A DNA stretch of 8,113 bases from Tannerellaceae bacterium (GTDB lineage: Bacteria; Bacteroidota; Bacteroidia; Bacteroidales; Tannerellaceae). A program made the position numbers and the translations under genes. Shown one piece after another: positions 1 to 7,403 of the stretch. How positions within the stretch are numbered: the stretch's first letter is position 1; each line of letters opens with the position of its first letter. The stretch spans positions 1 to 8,113 of the forward strand of contig JAISRY010000040.1 of NCBI GenBank assembly GCA_031273385.1. The letters are read 5' to 3'. Below the pieces are notes generated by a model that was given only the letters and a program-made list of their open reading frames with translations, was not told the origin of the DNA and did not search any database.

Positions 1-2655
1 GCCATTGGCGGGAAAATATGGGGCGCGGTGGAAAAGAGTACCGGTAAAGAATTTATCTACTTCAACCATGCGGTAAAGTTCCGCAACATCGCCATGCGGG
101 GGCCTTGGACTTCGGGCGGTGTCGAACTCAATTTCGGTATTATCGGCCATGCCCCCACCACGGCGTCGCCGGTTGATTATTATACGAAAAAGAACGACGA
201 CGGCAGCGCCAGTTGCTTCGTCGCGGCTTTCGACATGGTGACGCGCACCTGGTGGCAGGTCGAGATCAACCTCCCAAGCGACAAGGCCTATTTCTCCACC
301 TCCACCACCTGGCGCAACACCACCGCCTTTCCCCGCCCCTACTATCATTGGATGAACGCCGGATACAAGGCGGCGGACGACCTGGAGTTTATTTTCCCCG
401 GACAGCATTACCTTGGCCACGGGGGAGAAGCCAGCGACTGGCCGTTGGACGAAAAAGGCAGGGATCTGTCCAAATACGCCCTGCACAACTTCGGGGGAGC
501 CAAGTCGATGCACGTCATGGGCAATTTCAACGACTTTTATGGCGCCTATTACAGGGACAACCGCTTCGGATCGGTGCATTATTCCCCGTTCAACGACAAA
601 CTGGGGATGAAAATCTTTCTCTGGGGATTGTCGCGCTCGGGCATGATATGGGAAGACCTGCTGACCGATACCGACGGGCAATATGTCGAGCTGCAATCCG
701 GCCGCCTCTACAACCAGGCCGTGTCGGAAAGCGGATACACGCCTTTCAAGCAATACGCCTTTGAGCCCTACGCCACCGACACATGGGAAGAATACTGGTA
801 TCCGGTGAAAGAGACCGGAGGTATGGTGAAAGCGAACGACATGGGGGCGTTGAACGTCGATAAGGGCGACGGCGCGGTTACGCTCAGCTTCTCGCCCGTA
901 CAGAAAATCAATGACGACCTTGTCGTCTATTCCGGAGACAGGGAGGTTTTCCGGAAACGCCTCACGCTGGATGTGTTGCAGACCTGGCAGGAGACCATTC
1001 CGGCTACCGGCTTGTCCGGTTTGCTCAAGGTCGTGTTGGGTAACGGGCTGTTGGTCTATTCCGAAAATCCGGCCGACAACCAATTGTCCCGTCCGGTCGT
1101 CCTGCCCTCCGGCTTTGACCATCATTCCGCTTACGGCCTCTACCTGCAAGGGGAGCAGGCGATGAACGAAAACCGCTACAACGACGCCGTCAGCCTGTTG
1201 CAACAGTCGCTGGCGCTCGAACCGTATGCCATTCCCGCGCTCCGCGACCTGGGGCTTATCTATTACCAGCGGGGGCGTTTTGCCGCTGCCGACTCCCTCG
1301 CCCGCCTCATCCTGTCGGTGGATACCTACAACCCCGACGGCAATTACCTATACGGCCTGGTCAACGGCAAACTGGGTAAGACGATCGACGCCGCCGACGG
1401 CTTCAAGGTAGCCGCCCTATCACCCTCCCACCGTGGAGCGGCCTATACCAGCCTGGCCAAAGAATCGGCCAAAGCGCACCGCTGGGATGAGACGCTCCAA
1501 TACGCCGGAAAGAGCCTCTCCTACGGCAATAATAATGCCGAAGCGCAGCAGTTGCAGGCCGTAGCATACCGCAAATCGGGCAAGAACAGGGAAGCCGCCG
1601 CCATCGTCGCCCAACTGGAAAAGCAGCAGCCCCTGAACCATTACGCCCGCTTTGAGAAATACCGCCTTTCCGGCTCGGAAAAAGAGGAAATGGACTTCCT
1701 GAAGTATATCCGCTCCGAACTGCCCCACGAAACCTTTATGGAGATGGCCGGATGGTACGAAAGCATTGGCTGCATCGACGAAGCGTTGTCGCTGTACGCC
1801 TACACGCCGGACTATCCCGTAGCGCTTTACCGCACGGCCTACCTGCTGTTCCGCCAAGGCGACGAGGGCTATAAAACGGTGTTGGAACAGGCCGCATCAC
1901 GCCCCATAGAGCGGGTATTTCCGTTCCGTACCGAAACCGTCCCGGCATTGGAATGGGCAGTCGGCCAATCGGACAAATGGGTGGACAAGTATTACCTGGC
2001 CATCCTGTACGCCTTTCTGGGAGAGGAGACCAAAGCGTCCGGACTGCTGGAGCAATGCGGAAACGACGTCGAAGATGCGACGTTCTACCTCACCCGGATG
2101 CAGTTCCGCAAGGGAGAGGGGCGGTTGGAAGACATGCTTCGTGCCGAACACCTCAGTAAGTCGTGGCGGGTGGGCATCGCGTTAGTGCGCTATTACCAGG
2201 AGACCAACCAATACGACAGGATGTATGAAAAGGCAAAAGAATATACCGCCCTTTACCCGGACAACGATATCCTGGGATTGAAGTATGCGGCGGCCATGCT
2301 GCACACGAAGAGATACCGCGAGTGTACCGAATACCTGTCCCACCTCAGGGTATTGCCAAACGAGGGCGCTTACGAGGGACGGCTGGTCTACCGCGAAGCA
2401 TGGCTCTATTGCGCTTTGCAAAACATAAAAGCAGGCCATTACCGCGAAGCGCTGTCAGACGTGGATCAGTCGAAGCTATGGCCTGAACACCTGGGCGTAG
2501 GAAAACCGTACGACGAAGATATCGACCTGAGCGTCGAAGATTTCCTGACCGCCTACTGCGACGCAAAGCTCAACAACAGCAAGCCGCCGCTATTCAACAC
2601 AACCCCCGCAAGAGCCAGCCAAGCGCTCGAGCAGGAAGTTTTACGCATCAATTAA
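1..2655 (+). CDS. DUF5107-like domain plus TPR repeat protein, 5' end outside window
   Basis: The reading frame is open from base 1, and the first codons (AIGGKIWGAVEKSTG) already read as conserved domain sequence, so the gene starts upstream. The GTG at 28 is only the first start-like codon in the window. The first ~330 codons resemble DUF5107, which I recall as belonging to the galactose-mutarotase-like beta-sandwich clan. They are rich in aromatic and acidic residues, with blocks such as YYHWMNAGYKAADDLEF, FGSVHYSPFNDKLGMK and WEDLLTDTDGQYVELQSGR. From about nt 1138 the protein becomes alpha-helical TPR repeats (for example YLQGEQAMNENRYNDAVSLL, then ALRDLGLIYYQRGRF), continuing to a conserved-looking end (SKLWPEHLGVGKPYD, nt 2479-2523). 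Such proteins usually exceed 1000 residues, so a few hundred are probably missing. Biochemical role is not known to me; a carbohydrate-binding or carbohydrate-acting sandwich with a protein-interaction scaffold is inference. The stop lies 8 nt before the GH27 start, suggesting cotranscription. Confidence 0.88.
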   Translation, partial: AIGGKIWGAVEKSTGKEFIYFNHAVKFRNIAMRGPWTSGGVELNFGIIGHAPTTASPVDYYTKKNDDGSASCFVAAFDMVTRTWWQVEINLPSDKAYFSTSTTWRNTTAFPRPYYHWMNAGYKAADDLEFIFPGQHYLGHGGEASDWPLDEKGRDLSKYALHNFGGAKSMHVMGNFNDFYGAYYRDNRFGSVHYSPFNDKLGMKIFLWGLSRSGMIWEDLLTDTDGQYVELQSGRLYNQAVSESGYTPFKQYAFEPYATDTWEEYWYPVKETGGMVKANDMGALNVDKGDGAVTLSFSPVQKINDDLVVYSGDREVFRKRLTLDVLQTWQETIPATGLSGLLKVVLGNGLLVYSENPADNQLSRPVVLPSGFDHHSAYGLYLQGEQAMNENRYNDAVSLLQQSLALEPYAIPALRDLGLIYYQRGRFAAADSLARLILSVDTYNPDGNYLYGLVNGKLGKTIDAADGFKVAALSPSHRGAAYTSLAKESAKAHRWDETLQYAGKSLSYGNNNAEAQQLQAVAYRKSGKNREAAAIVAQLEKQQPLNHYARFEKYRLSGSEKEEMDFLKYIRSELPHETFMEMAGWYESIGCIDEALSLYAYTPDYPVALYRTAYLLFRQGDEGYKTVLEQAASRPIERVFPFRTETVPALEWAVGQSDKWVDKYYLAILYAFLGEETKASGLLEQCGNDVEDATFYLTRMQFRKGEGRLEDMLRAEHLSKSWRVGIALVRYYQETNQYDRMYEKAKEYTALYPDNDILGLKYAAAMLHTKRYRECTEYLSHLRVLPNEGAYEGRLVYREAWLYCALQNIKAGHYREALSDVDQSKLWPEHLGVGKPYDEDIDLSVEDFLTAYCDAKLNNSKPPLFNTTPARASQALEQEVLRIN

Positions 2656-2663
2656 CAAAAGCC

Positions 2664-4625
2664 ATGAAAAACATCATCAGAATCCCCTCAAGGAATTTAA
2701 GAGGCTTAAGGGATTTAAGGAGCTTAAGAATCTTAAACTTCTTAAAATCCTTAAAACTCTTAAGCCCCTTAAGCCCCTTAAGCCTCTTAATCCCCTTATC
2801 AATGCTACTTAGTTGCACGCCCAAGATGACAGAGTATAAGTTAAGCGACCTGGAGGCCGGCAGCGAGCCGCATTTCCATTTAGATGGACGAAAGGGCAGC
2901 TTCACCGCATCAGTCGGCGTGAATGATCAGGCCGAAAGCTCCGCCTCCCTTGTCTTTTATGTCTTTACCAACCGGGGCATCGCTTTTCAGAGCGAAGTCA
3001 TGCACAAAGGCGATGCGCCGCAGCGTATCCATATAGAGCTGAAAGGCATTACCGATTTGTGCCTGGTCGCCGAGCCTGTCTCCGGCGGTAACGCAAATGA
3101 GCTGGCCGACTGGGAAGACGCAAAATTCCTGGTACAAACGCCGCCCGTCGTCCTGGAAGAAGAGGTGGAAGTGCGCTACATCCTCACGCCGCCGCCGGCT
3201 GCCGCTCCGCGTATCAACGGCGCTAAAATAACCGGCGCGTCGCCCGGCAAACCGTTCCTCTTCACCGTCGCCGTTACAGGTGAACGTCCGATCACGTTCG
3301 TCGCTGAAAACCTGCCCGAGGGTCTGACGGTTAACCGGGAAACGACCATCACCGGCACGTGCGAAAAGGCAGGGACCTACCGCGTGCCGCTTACGGTGTC
3401 CAACCGTGCCGGCACGTGCCGCGATACGCTCGAGATCGTGATTGGCGGAGGGCTTGCCCTCACGCCGCACATGGGGTGGAACAGCTGGTATATCCACCAG
3501 TTGGGCGTCACGCAGGAGATCATGGAAAAAAGCGCACAAGCCATGTACGACCATGGATTGGTGAACTATGGGTATACCTTTGTCAATATCGACGACGGAT
3601 GGGAAATCAAGGCGGACAGCGACGACCCCGTTGTCGGCGGCGCACCCCGCAATCCCAACGGCACGATCCGCACCAACCGCAATTTCCCGGACATGAAACG
3701 GATGACCCGTTTTATTCACAGCCTCGGGCTGAAAGCCGGGCTGTACTCTTCGCCGGGGCGCACGACGTGCGGAGGTTATACCGGTTCGTTCGGCCATGAG
3801 GCGCAGGATATCCGATCTTTCGTCGATTGGGAATTTGATTTCCTGAAATACGACTGGTGTTCGTATGGCAACGAAGCGAAATCCAACGAGTTGGACGAAC
3901 TGAAAAAGCCCTACCTGTTGATCTCGAAACTGATCAGGGAAGCCAAAAGGGATATCGTACTCAATATGTGCCAGTACGGAATGGGCGACGTATGGAAGTG
4001 GGGCAAGGAGGCCGGGGGAAACTCGTGGCGCACCACCGGCGACTTGGGATGGAATACCCAGCAACTGTCGGCCAGCATGTTTCAGATCGGCTTCTTTCAG
4101 GAACAAATCAGGGAATACTCCGGTCCGGATGGCTGGAACGATCCGGATTACCTGCTGTTTGGGAATATTTACGACTGGAAGAATCAAAGGGTGATGCTTT
4201 CGCCCTACTCCTCCGGCGAACATTACACCTGCATGACGCTGTGGTGCATGCTATCCGCCCCGCTGATTTTCAGTGGAGAGATAACCACGCTGGACGATTT
4301 TACCAAAAATATCCTGTGCAATGCGGAAGTGATCGACATCGACCAGGACAGGCTCGGCAAACCCGGGCGCTGCATCTACAACGAGGGGATGATCGAGATA
4401 TGGGAAAAAGAGTTGTCCGACGGCAACACGGCCCTCGCCATTTTCAACCGCCGTCCGTTGCAGGCGACGGTAGACATCGACTGGAAAGCATTAGGCTACG
4501 ACGATAGCCACCACGCCAGGGATCTCTGGCGACAGAAAGAGTTGGGGAAAACCTCATCCATCGCTTCGTTTGACATACCCCGCCATGATTGCGTGATGTT
4601 GAAAATGAAGCGTACAAGTAGTTAA
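2664..4625 (+). CDS. GH27 glycosidase lipoprotein, probable alpha-galactosidase
   Basis: Predicted exo-acting retaining enzyme that removes terminal alpha-galactose from oligosaccharides, anchored as a lipoprotein. The 653 residues comprise: a signal peptide with lipobox MLLSC (Cys51); an NPCBM-like carbohydrate-binding module (~60-165); the proline-rich linker and NEW1 segment of bacterial glycohydrolases (~172-205, PRINGAKITGASPGKPF); a putative Ig fold (to ~267); a GH27 barrel from MGWNSW (residue 270); and a C-terminal beta domain (~570-650). GH27 signatures are intact: NIDDGW with sugar-binding Asp310/Asp311, KYDWC with nucleophile Asp397, and WNDPD (491-495), whose second Asp (495) is the expected acid/base. 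Keeping both Asp of IDDGW favours alpha-galactosidase, although beta-L-arabinopyranosidase activity also occurs in GH27 and cannot be excluded. ATG 2664 is chosen because it is 8 nt after the previous stop and begins MKN; the next candidate, ATG 2802, is only four codons from the lipobox Cys. The signal peptide is encoded by a repeat array (2687-2800). Confidence 0.93.
   Translation: MKNIIRIPSRNLRGLRDLRSLRILNFLKSLKLLSPLSPLSLLIPLSMLLSCTPKMTEYKLSDLEAGSEPHFHLDGRKGSFTASVGVNDQAESSASLVFYVFTNRGIAFQSEVMHKGDAPQRIHIELKGITDLCLVAEPVSGGNANELADWEDAKFLVQTPPVVLEEEVEVRYILTPPPAAAPRINGAKITGASPGKPFLFTVAVTGERPITFVAENLPEGLTVNRETTITGTCEKAGTYRVPLTVSNRAGTCRDTLEIVIGGGLALTPHMGWNSWYIHQLGVTQEIMEKSAQAMYDHGLVNYGYTFVNIDDGWEIKADSDDPVVGGAPRNPNGTIRTNRNFPDMKRMTRFIHSLGLKAGLYSSPGRTTCGGYTGSFGHEAQDIRSFVDWEFDFLKYDWCSYGNEAKSNELDELKKPYLLISKLIREAKRDIVLNMCQYGMGDVWKWGKEAGGNSWRTTGDLGWNTQQLSASMFQIGFFQEQIREYSGPDGWNDPDYLLFGNIYDWKNQRVMLSPYSSGEHYTCMTLWCMLSAPLIFSGEITTLDDFTKNILCNAEVIDIDQDRLGKPGRCIYNEGMIEIWEKELSDGNTALAIFNRRPLQATVDIDWKALGYDDSHHARDLWRQKELGKTSSIASFDIPRHDCVMLKMKRTSS
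2687..2800 (+). repeat. 9-nt-period palindromic CTTAAG array inside the GH27 signal peptide
   Basis: Hexamers of the CTTAAG type begin at 2696, 2705, 2714, 2723, 2732, 2741, 2750, 2759, 2768, 2777, 2786 and 2795, exactly 9 nt apart, with a decayed copy (CTCAAG) at 2687. The triplets between them are GAA, AGG, GGA, GAG, AAT, CTT, ATC, ACT, CCC, CCC, CCT and CCC. The array is also an inverted repeat centred between 2743 and 2744. Arms 2697-2712 and 2775-2790 are perfect complements (16 bp), and over 2697-2736 against 2751-2790 I count 35 Watson-Crick pairs, one G-T pair and 4 mismatches, with a 14-nt loop. In the GH27 frame each unit supplies a TTA Leu codon, giving Leu every third residue. The strand is nominal because the structure is a dyad. 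Confidence 0.93.
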
Positions 4626-4631
4626 TCACCT

Positions 4632-4649
4632 GTTTTCAAATTTTAAAAC
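4632..4649. promoter_or_regulatory. AT-rich near-palindrome before the GH78 gene
   Basis: GTTTTCAAATTTTAAAAC reads the same on both strands except at one symmetric pair (positions 6 and 13), so 8 of 9 pairs match. It fills most of the 27-nt gap between the GH27 stop and the GH78 start. The A/T-rich stretch may simply be the unstructured leader that Bacteroidota favour upstream of starts. A protein-binding site is possible but unproven. I see no convincing Bacteroidota promoter (TTTG with TAnnTTTG) in so short a gap. Confidence 0.3.
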
Positions 4650-4652
4650 GAT

Positions 4653-7391
4653 ATGATCATGAAAAACAACGTAACCCTGATCCTGATCCTGTGCTGTCTG
4701 TTGACGGCCTGCTCAAGGACAAGCACGCTGACGCCCGTCGGCCTGCAATGTGAATACCTGACCGATCCGGTCGGTATAGGTGAACCCAGTCCCCATCTCA
4801 CTTGGCGACTTTCCGACGCCAAACACACGCGGGGACAAATGCAAACCGCTTGCCAAATCATCGTGGCAAGCAGCGAAGAACTGTTGACGGAGGATAAAGC
4901 CGACGTATGGAACAGCGAGAAAAAAGACGCTTCACCAGGTTCGCTTCCTTACGGAATATTTTCTCCAGACTTCTCGACAGAGTATCTTATGCCCGTACTT
5001 CCCGTAGTGCACTCGTTACATTCAAGCCGCGAGTATTTCTGGAAAGTCCGTGTATACGATAAAGATGATAAACCGTCGGTATGGAGCGAACCGGCGCGTT
5101 TCGTCACCGGTATCCTCGATCCGTCCGAGTGGGACGAAGCGGCATGGATACACCATCCCGAAGCGTCCCGCACACAGCATGTCTGGTTCCGTAAGAACTT
5201 CCATCTCGACAATGCGCCGGGCGGCGTCTTTATACATGTCGCCTCGCTCGGACATCACGAGCTTTACATCAACGGCAGCAAGGCGGACGACCGCGTACTC
5301 GCACCGGCATTGACCAATTTCGACAAGCGGCTGTTTTACGTCACCTACGACATATCAAAACTGCTCTCGGAGGGGGATAATACCGTCGCCGTATGGTTCG
5401 CTTCCGGATGGGCGAACTACGACTGTTTCACGATAACGCCTGCCCTCCGCGTCCGGCTTGACGGCACGGATGCCGACAGAAACAGGGTGACGCTCAATAC
5501 CGACGCCACCTGGCGCTCAGCCATCAGCAACAGCGCAGATACGCGCGAAGTCCTTACCTACAACAACAACGGCGCCGAGATCGTCGACGCCCGCCGCTAC
5601 ATCCCCGACTGGAACGCTACCGGCTTCGACGACAGCGCATGGGCGTTCGCCGCCACGCTGCCCGATCAACAGGTCGAACTCGTAGCGCACGACATCGCGC
5701 CGTCGCGTATCATCGAAACGCTGCCGGCCGTACAGGTCACCGACGCAGGCGACGGCGTCTTCAAGGTCGATTTCGGCAAGAATTTCACCGGATGGCTGAA
5801 CATCAAATTCCGCGGACTGACGGCCGGCGATACCGTCGCCATCGGTTCGGCCGACGATGAAGAGACGTTCGCCGACTTCAACATCTGCAACTACTTCGTC
5901 TCCTCCGGCGTCGACGGCGAAACGTTCTCCAACCGCTTCAACTACATTGCCGGACGCTATGCCAACCTCCGCGGACTGCCCCGCGCACCCCGTCCGGAAG
6001 ACCTGACGGCCTACGCCATCAGCACCGACCTTGTCCCGACAGGCCATTTCACATCCTCCAACTCCCTGTTCAATAAGATCTACGATACCGACCTCTGGAC
6101 GTTCCTGGCCAACACCACCGAGGGCTACACCTCCGACTGTCCGCACCGCGAACGCTGCGGATACGGCGAAGTGGCAACCGCCACCTCATGGGGCATCGGT
6201 TTGCCCAACTACGACGCCGGCGCGTTTTACCGCAACGTCGTCCGCAACTGGCGCGACGTACAGCTCGCCGACGGATGGGGACGGAACACCGCCCCGCAGC
6301 CCAACGACTACCACTGGGGAGGCGCCATCTGGAGCAGCGCCGGCCTGAACGTCGCCTGGGAACATTTCATGCATTACGGCGATCCGAAGATCCTCCGCCT
6401 CATCTACCCCACCGCCAAACGCTGGCTGGAATTTCTCCATGCCCACACCGTAGACGGACTGCTCACGAAATACCGCGAACACAGCGGGCAATTCCTTGGC
6501 GACTGGCTCGCGCCCGGTTCGCGCAACGAGTTCGGGGACAATCCACATGCCGTTTTCTTCAACAACTGCGTCTATGCGATGAACCTTGAAACGTTTGTAG
6601 CGATCGCCCATCTGCTGGAGGAATACGACGACGTCGAATTGTACCAGAACAGGCTCGATGCATTGCGTCCCGCCATCCACAACCATTTCTACCATCCCGA
6701 AACGGCGCTTTATTCCGGCGGTACGCAGGTACAGCAGGCCTTTGCCATTATTACCGATATTGTCCCCGAAGAGGAGCTGGAAAGGGTAGAGGCGACGATT
6801 GCCGGTGATATGAGCGGCCAACATCCCTACTTCGATATGGGCAGCTCCGGCCTTATCCCCCTGCTGCACTACCTGGCGGATCGTCCGGAGATGGCCTCCA
6901 TTACGGCAAAAATACTGAACAGCATAGTCTTCCCAAGCTACGGCTATTTCATCAACCAGGGCGAAACGACCTGGCCGGAAGACTGGAAAATCGACGTGCC
7001 GAGCAAAATACATACCTGCTACACCGGCATTGCCGGATGGTTGACGAAAGGGCTATGCGGCATACAGCCCAGCGCCCCCGGATACTGGCGTTTCGTCGTT
7101 AAGCCTATGATTGTCGACGAGGTAGATTTTGCCGAAGCCTCCGTCCTTTCGCCCTACGGACTGATCGAGAGCCGTTGGGAACGGAAAGAGGATCGGCTTA
7201 CCCTCACGGTGACCGTTCCTCCCGGCTTACTGGCGGAGATTTACATCCCCGCTTCTGATCCGGACAGGATCACGGAGAGCGGCAAACCGCTGGACAAAGC
7301 CGCAGGCATCACGCCGTCACTGATTGACGGCGGCTATACGGCCGTTGAGGTCGAATCCGGGCGTTACTATTTTGAATGTGATTTAAACTAA
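4653..7391 (+). CDS. GH78 alpha-L-rhamnosidase lipoprotein
   Basis: Predicted inverting exo-enzyme that releases terminal alpha-L-rhamnose from plant glycans or glycosides. The 912 residues follow the Bac_rhamnosid plan: a signal peptide with lipobox LTAC (Cys20); an N-terminal Ig-like domain (~27-150, ending near FWKVRVYDKDD, WSEPARF); a jelly-roll Bac_rhamnosid_N domain (~163-335, HHELYINGSKADDRVLAP); a second beta domain (~357-456, VDFGKNFTGW); the catalytic (alpha/alpha)6 barrel (~463-800); and a C-terminal beta domain (~803-912, APGYWRFVVKP). In the barrel, SDCPHRERCGYGE carries Asp495 and Glu500, the expected substrate-binding Asp and general acid. GDWLAPG (Asp617) is conserved, and GETTWPEDW (770-778) corresponds to the GATTxWE general-base region, making Glu776 the likely base. 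The Asp normally found 12 residues after Asp495 appears to be Val507. Start: ATG 4653 or ATG 4659; the latter gives MKNN, matching the next gene, and both keep the signal peptide. Confidence 0.93.
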   Translation: MIMKNNVTLILILCCLLTACSRTSTLTPVGLQCEYLTDPVGIGEPSPHLTWRLSDAKHTRGQMQTACQIIVASSEELLTEDKADVWNSEKKDASPGSLPYGIFSPDFSTEYLMPVLPVVHSLHSSREYFWKVRVYDKDDKPSVWSEPARFVTGILDPSEWDEAAWIHHPEASRTQHVWFRKNFHLDNAPGGVFIHVASLGHHELYINGSKADDRVLAPALTNFDKRLFYVTYDISKLLSEGDNTVAVWFASGWANYDCFTITPALRVRLDGTDADRNRVTLNTDATWRSAISNSADTREVLTYNNNGAEIVDARRYIPDWNATGFDDSAWAFAATLPDQQVELVAHDIAPSRIIETLPAVQVTDAGDGVFKVDFGKNFTGWLNIKFRGLTAGDTVAIGSADDEETFADFNICNYFVSSGVDGETFSNRFNYIAGRYANLRGLPRAPRPEDLTAYAISTDLVPTGHFTSSNSLFNKIYDTDLWTFLANTTEGYTSDCPHRERCGYGEVATATSWGIGLPNYDAGAFYRNVVRNWRDVQLADGWGRNTAPQPNDYHWGGAIWSSAGLNVAWEHFMHYGDPKILRLIYPTAKRWLEFLHAHTVDGLLTKYREHSGQFLGDWLAPGSRNEFGDNPHAVFFNNCVYAMNLETFVAIAHLLEEYDDVELYQNRLDALRPAIHNHFYHPETALYSGGTQVQQAFAIITDIVPEEELERVEATIAGDMSGQHPYFDMGSSGLIPLLHYLADRPEMASITAKILNSIVFPSYGYFINQGETTWPEDWKIDVPSKIHTCYTGIAGWLTKGLCGIQPSAPGYWRFVVKPMIVDEVDFAEASVLSPYGLIESRWERKEDRLTLTVTVPPGLLAEIYIPASDPDRITESGKPLDKAAGITPSLIDGGYTAVEVESGRYYFECDLN

Positions 7392-7403
7392 AAGAGAAAC
7401 AAC

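Noticed and set aside
28..30. GTG as the start of the first gene
   Set aside because: The frame is open to base 1 and the codons before the GTG read as part of the conserved domain, so the true start is upstream of the window.
2697..2790. Rho-independent terminator
   Set aside because: The stem is long but lies inside a coding frame, is AT-cored, and is not followed by a run of T.
2687..2800. CRISPR array or direct-repeat binding-site cluster
   Set aside because: The unit is only 9 nt with 3-nt spacers, is translated in frame, and has dyad symmetry; neither architecture fits a CRISPR array.
2648..2905. 85-codon - strand frame with Lys-Leu repeats across the palindromic array
   Set aside because: The palindromic 9-nt array is open on both strands by construction. 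The + strand frame continues into a lipobox and a GH27 enzyme, whereas the - strand product has no support.
2910..4223. 437-codon open frame on the - strand opposite GH27
   Set aside because: It lies entirely opposite clear GH27 coding sequence, has no recognisable domain, and is explained by the codon bias of the real gene.
6186..7013. 275-codon open frame on the - strand opposite GH78, and a similar 209-codon one at 5517-6146
   Set aside because: Both are antisense shadows in C-ending-codon-rich GH78 sequence, with Arg/Val/Gly-rich translations and no domain.
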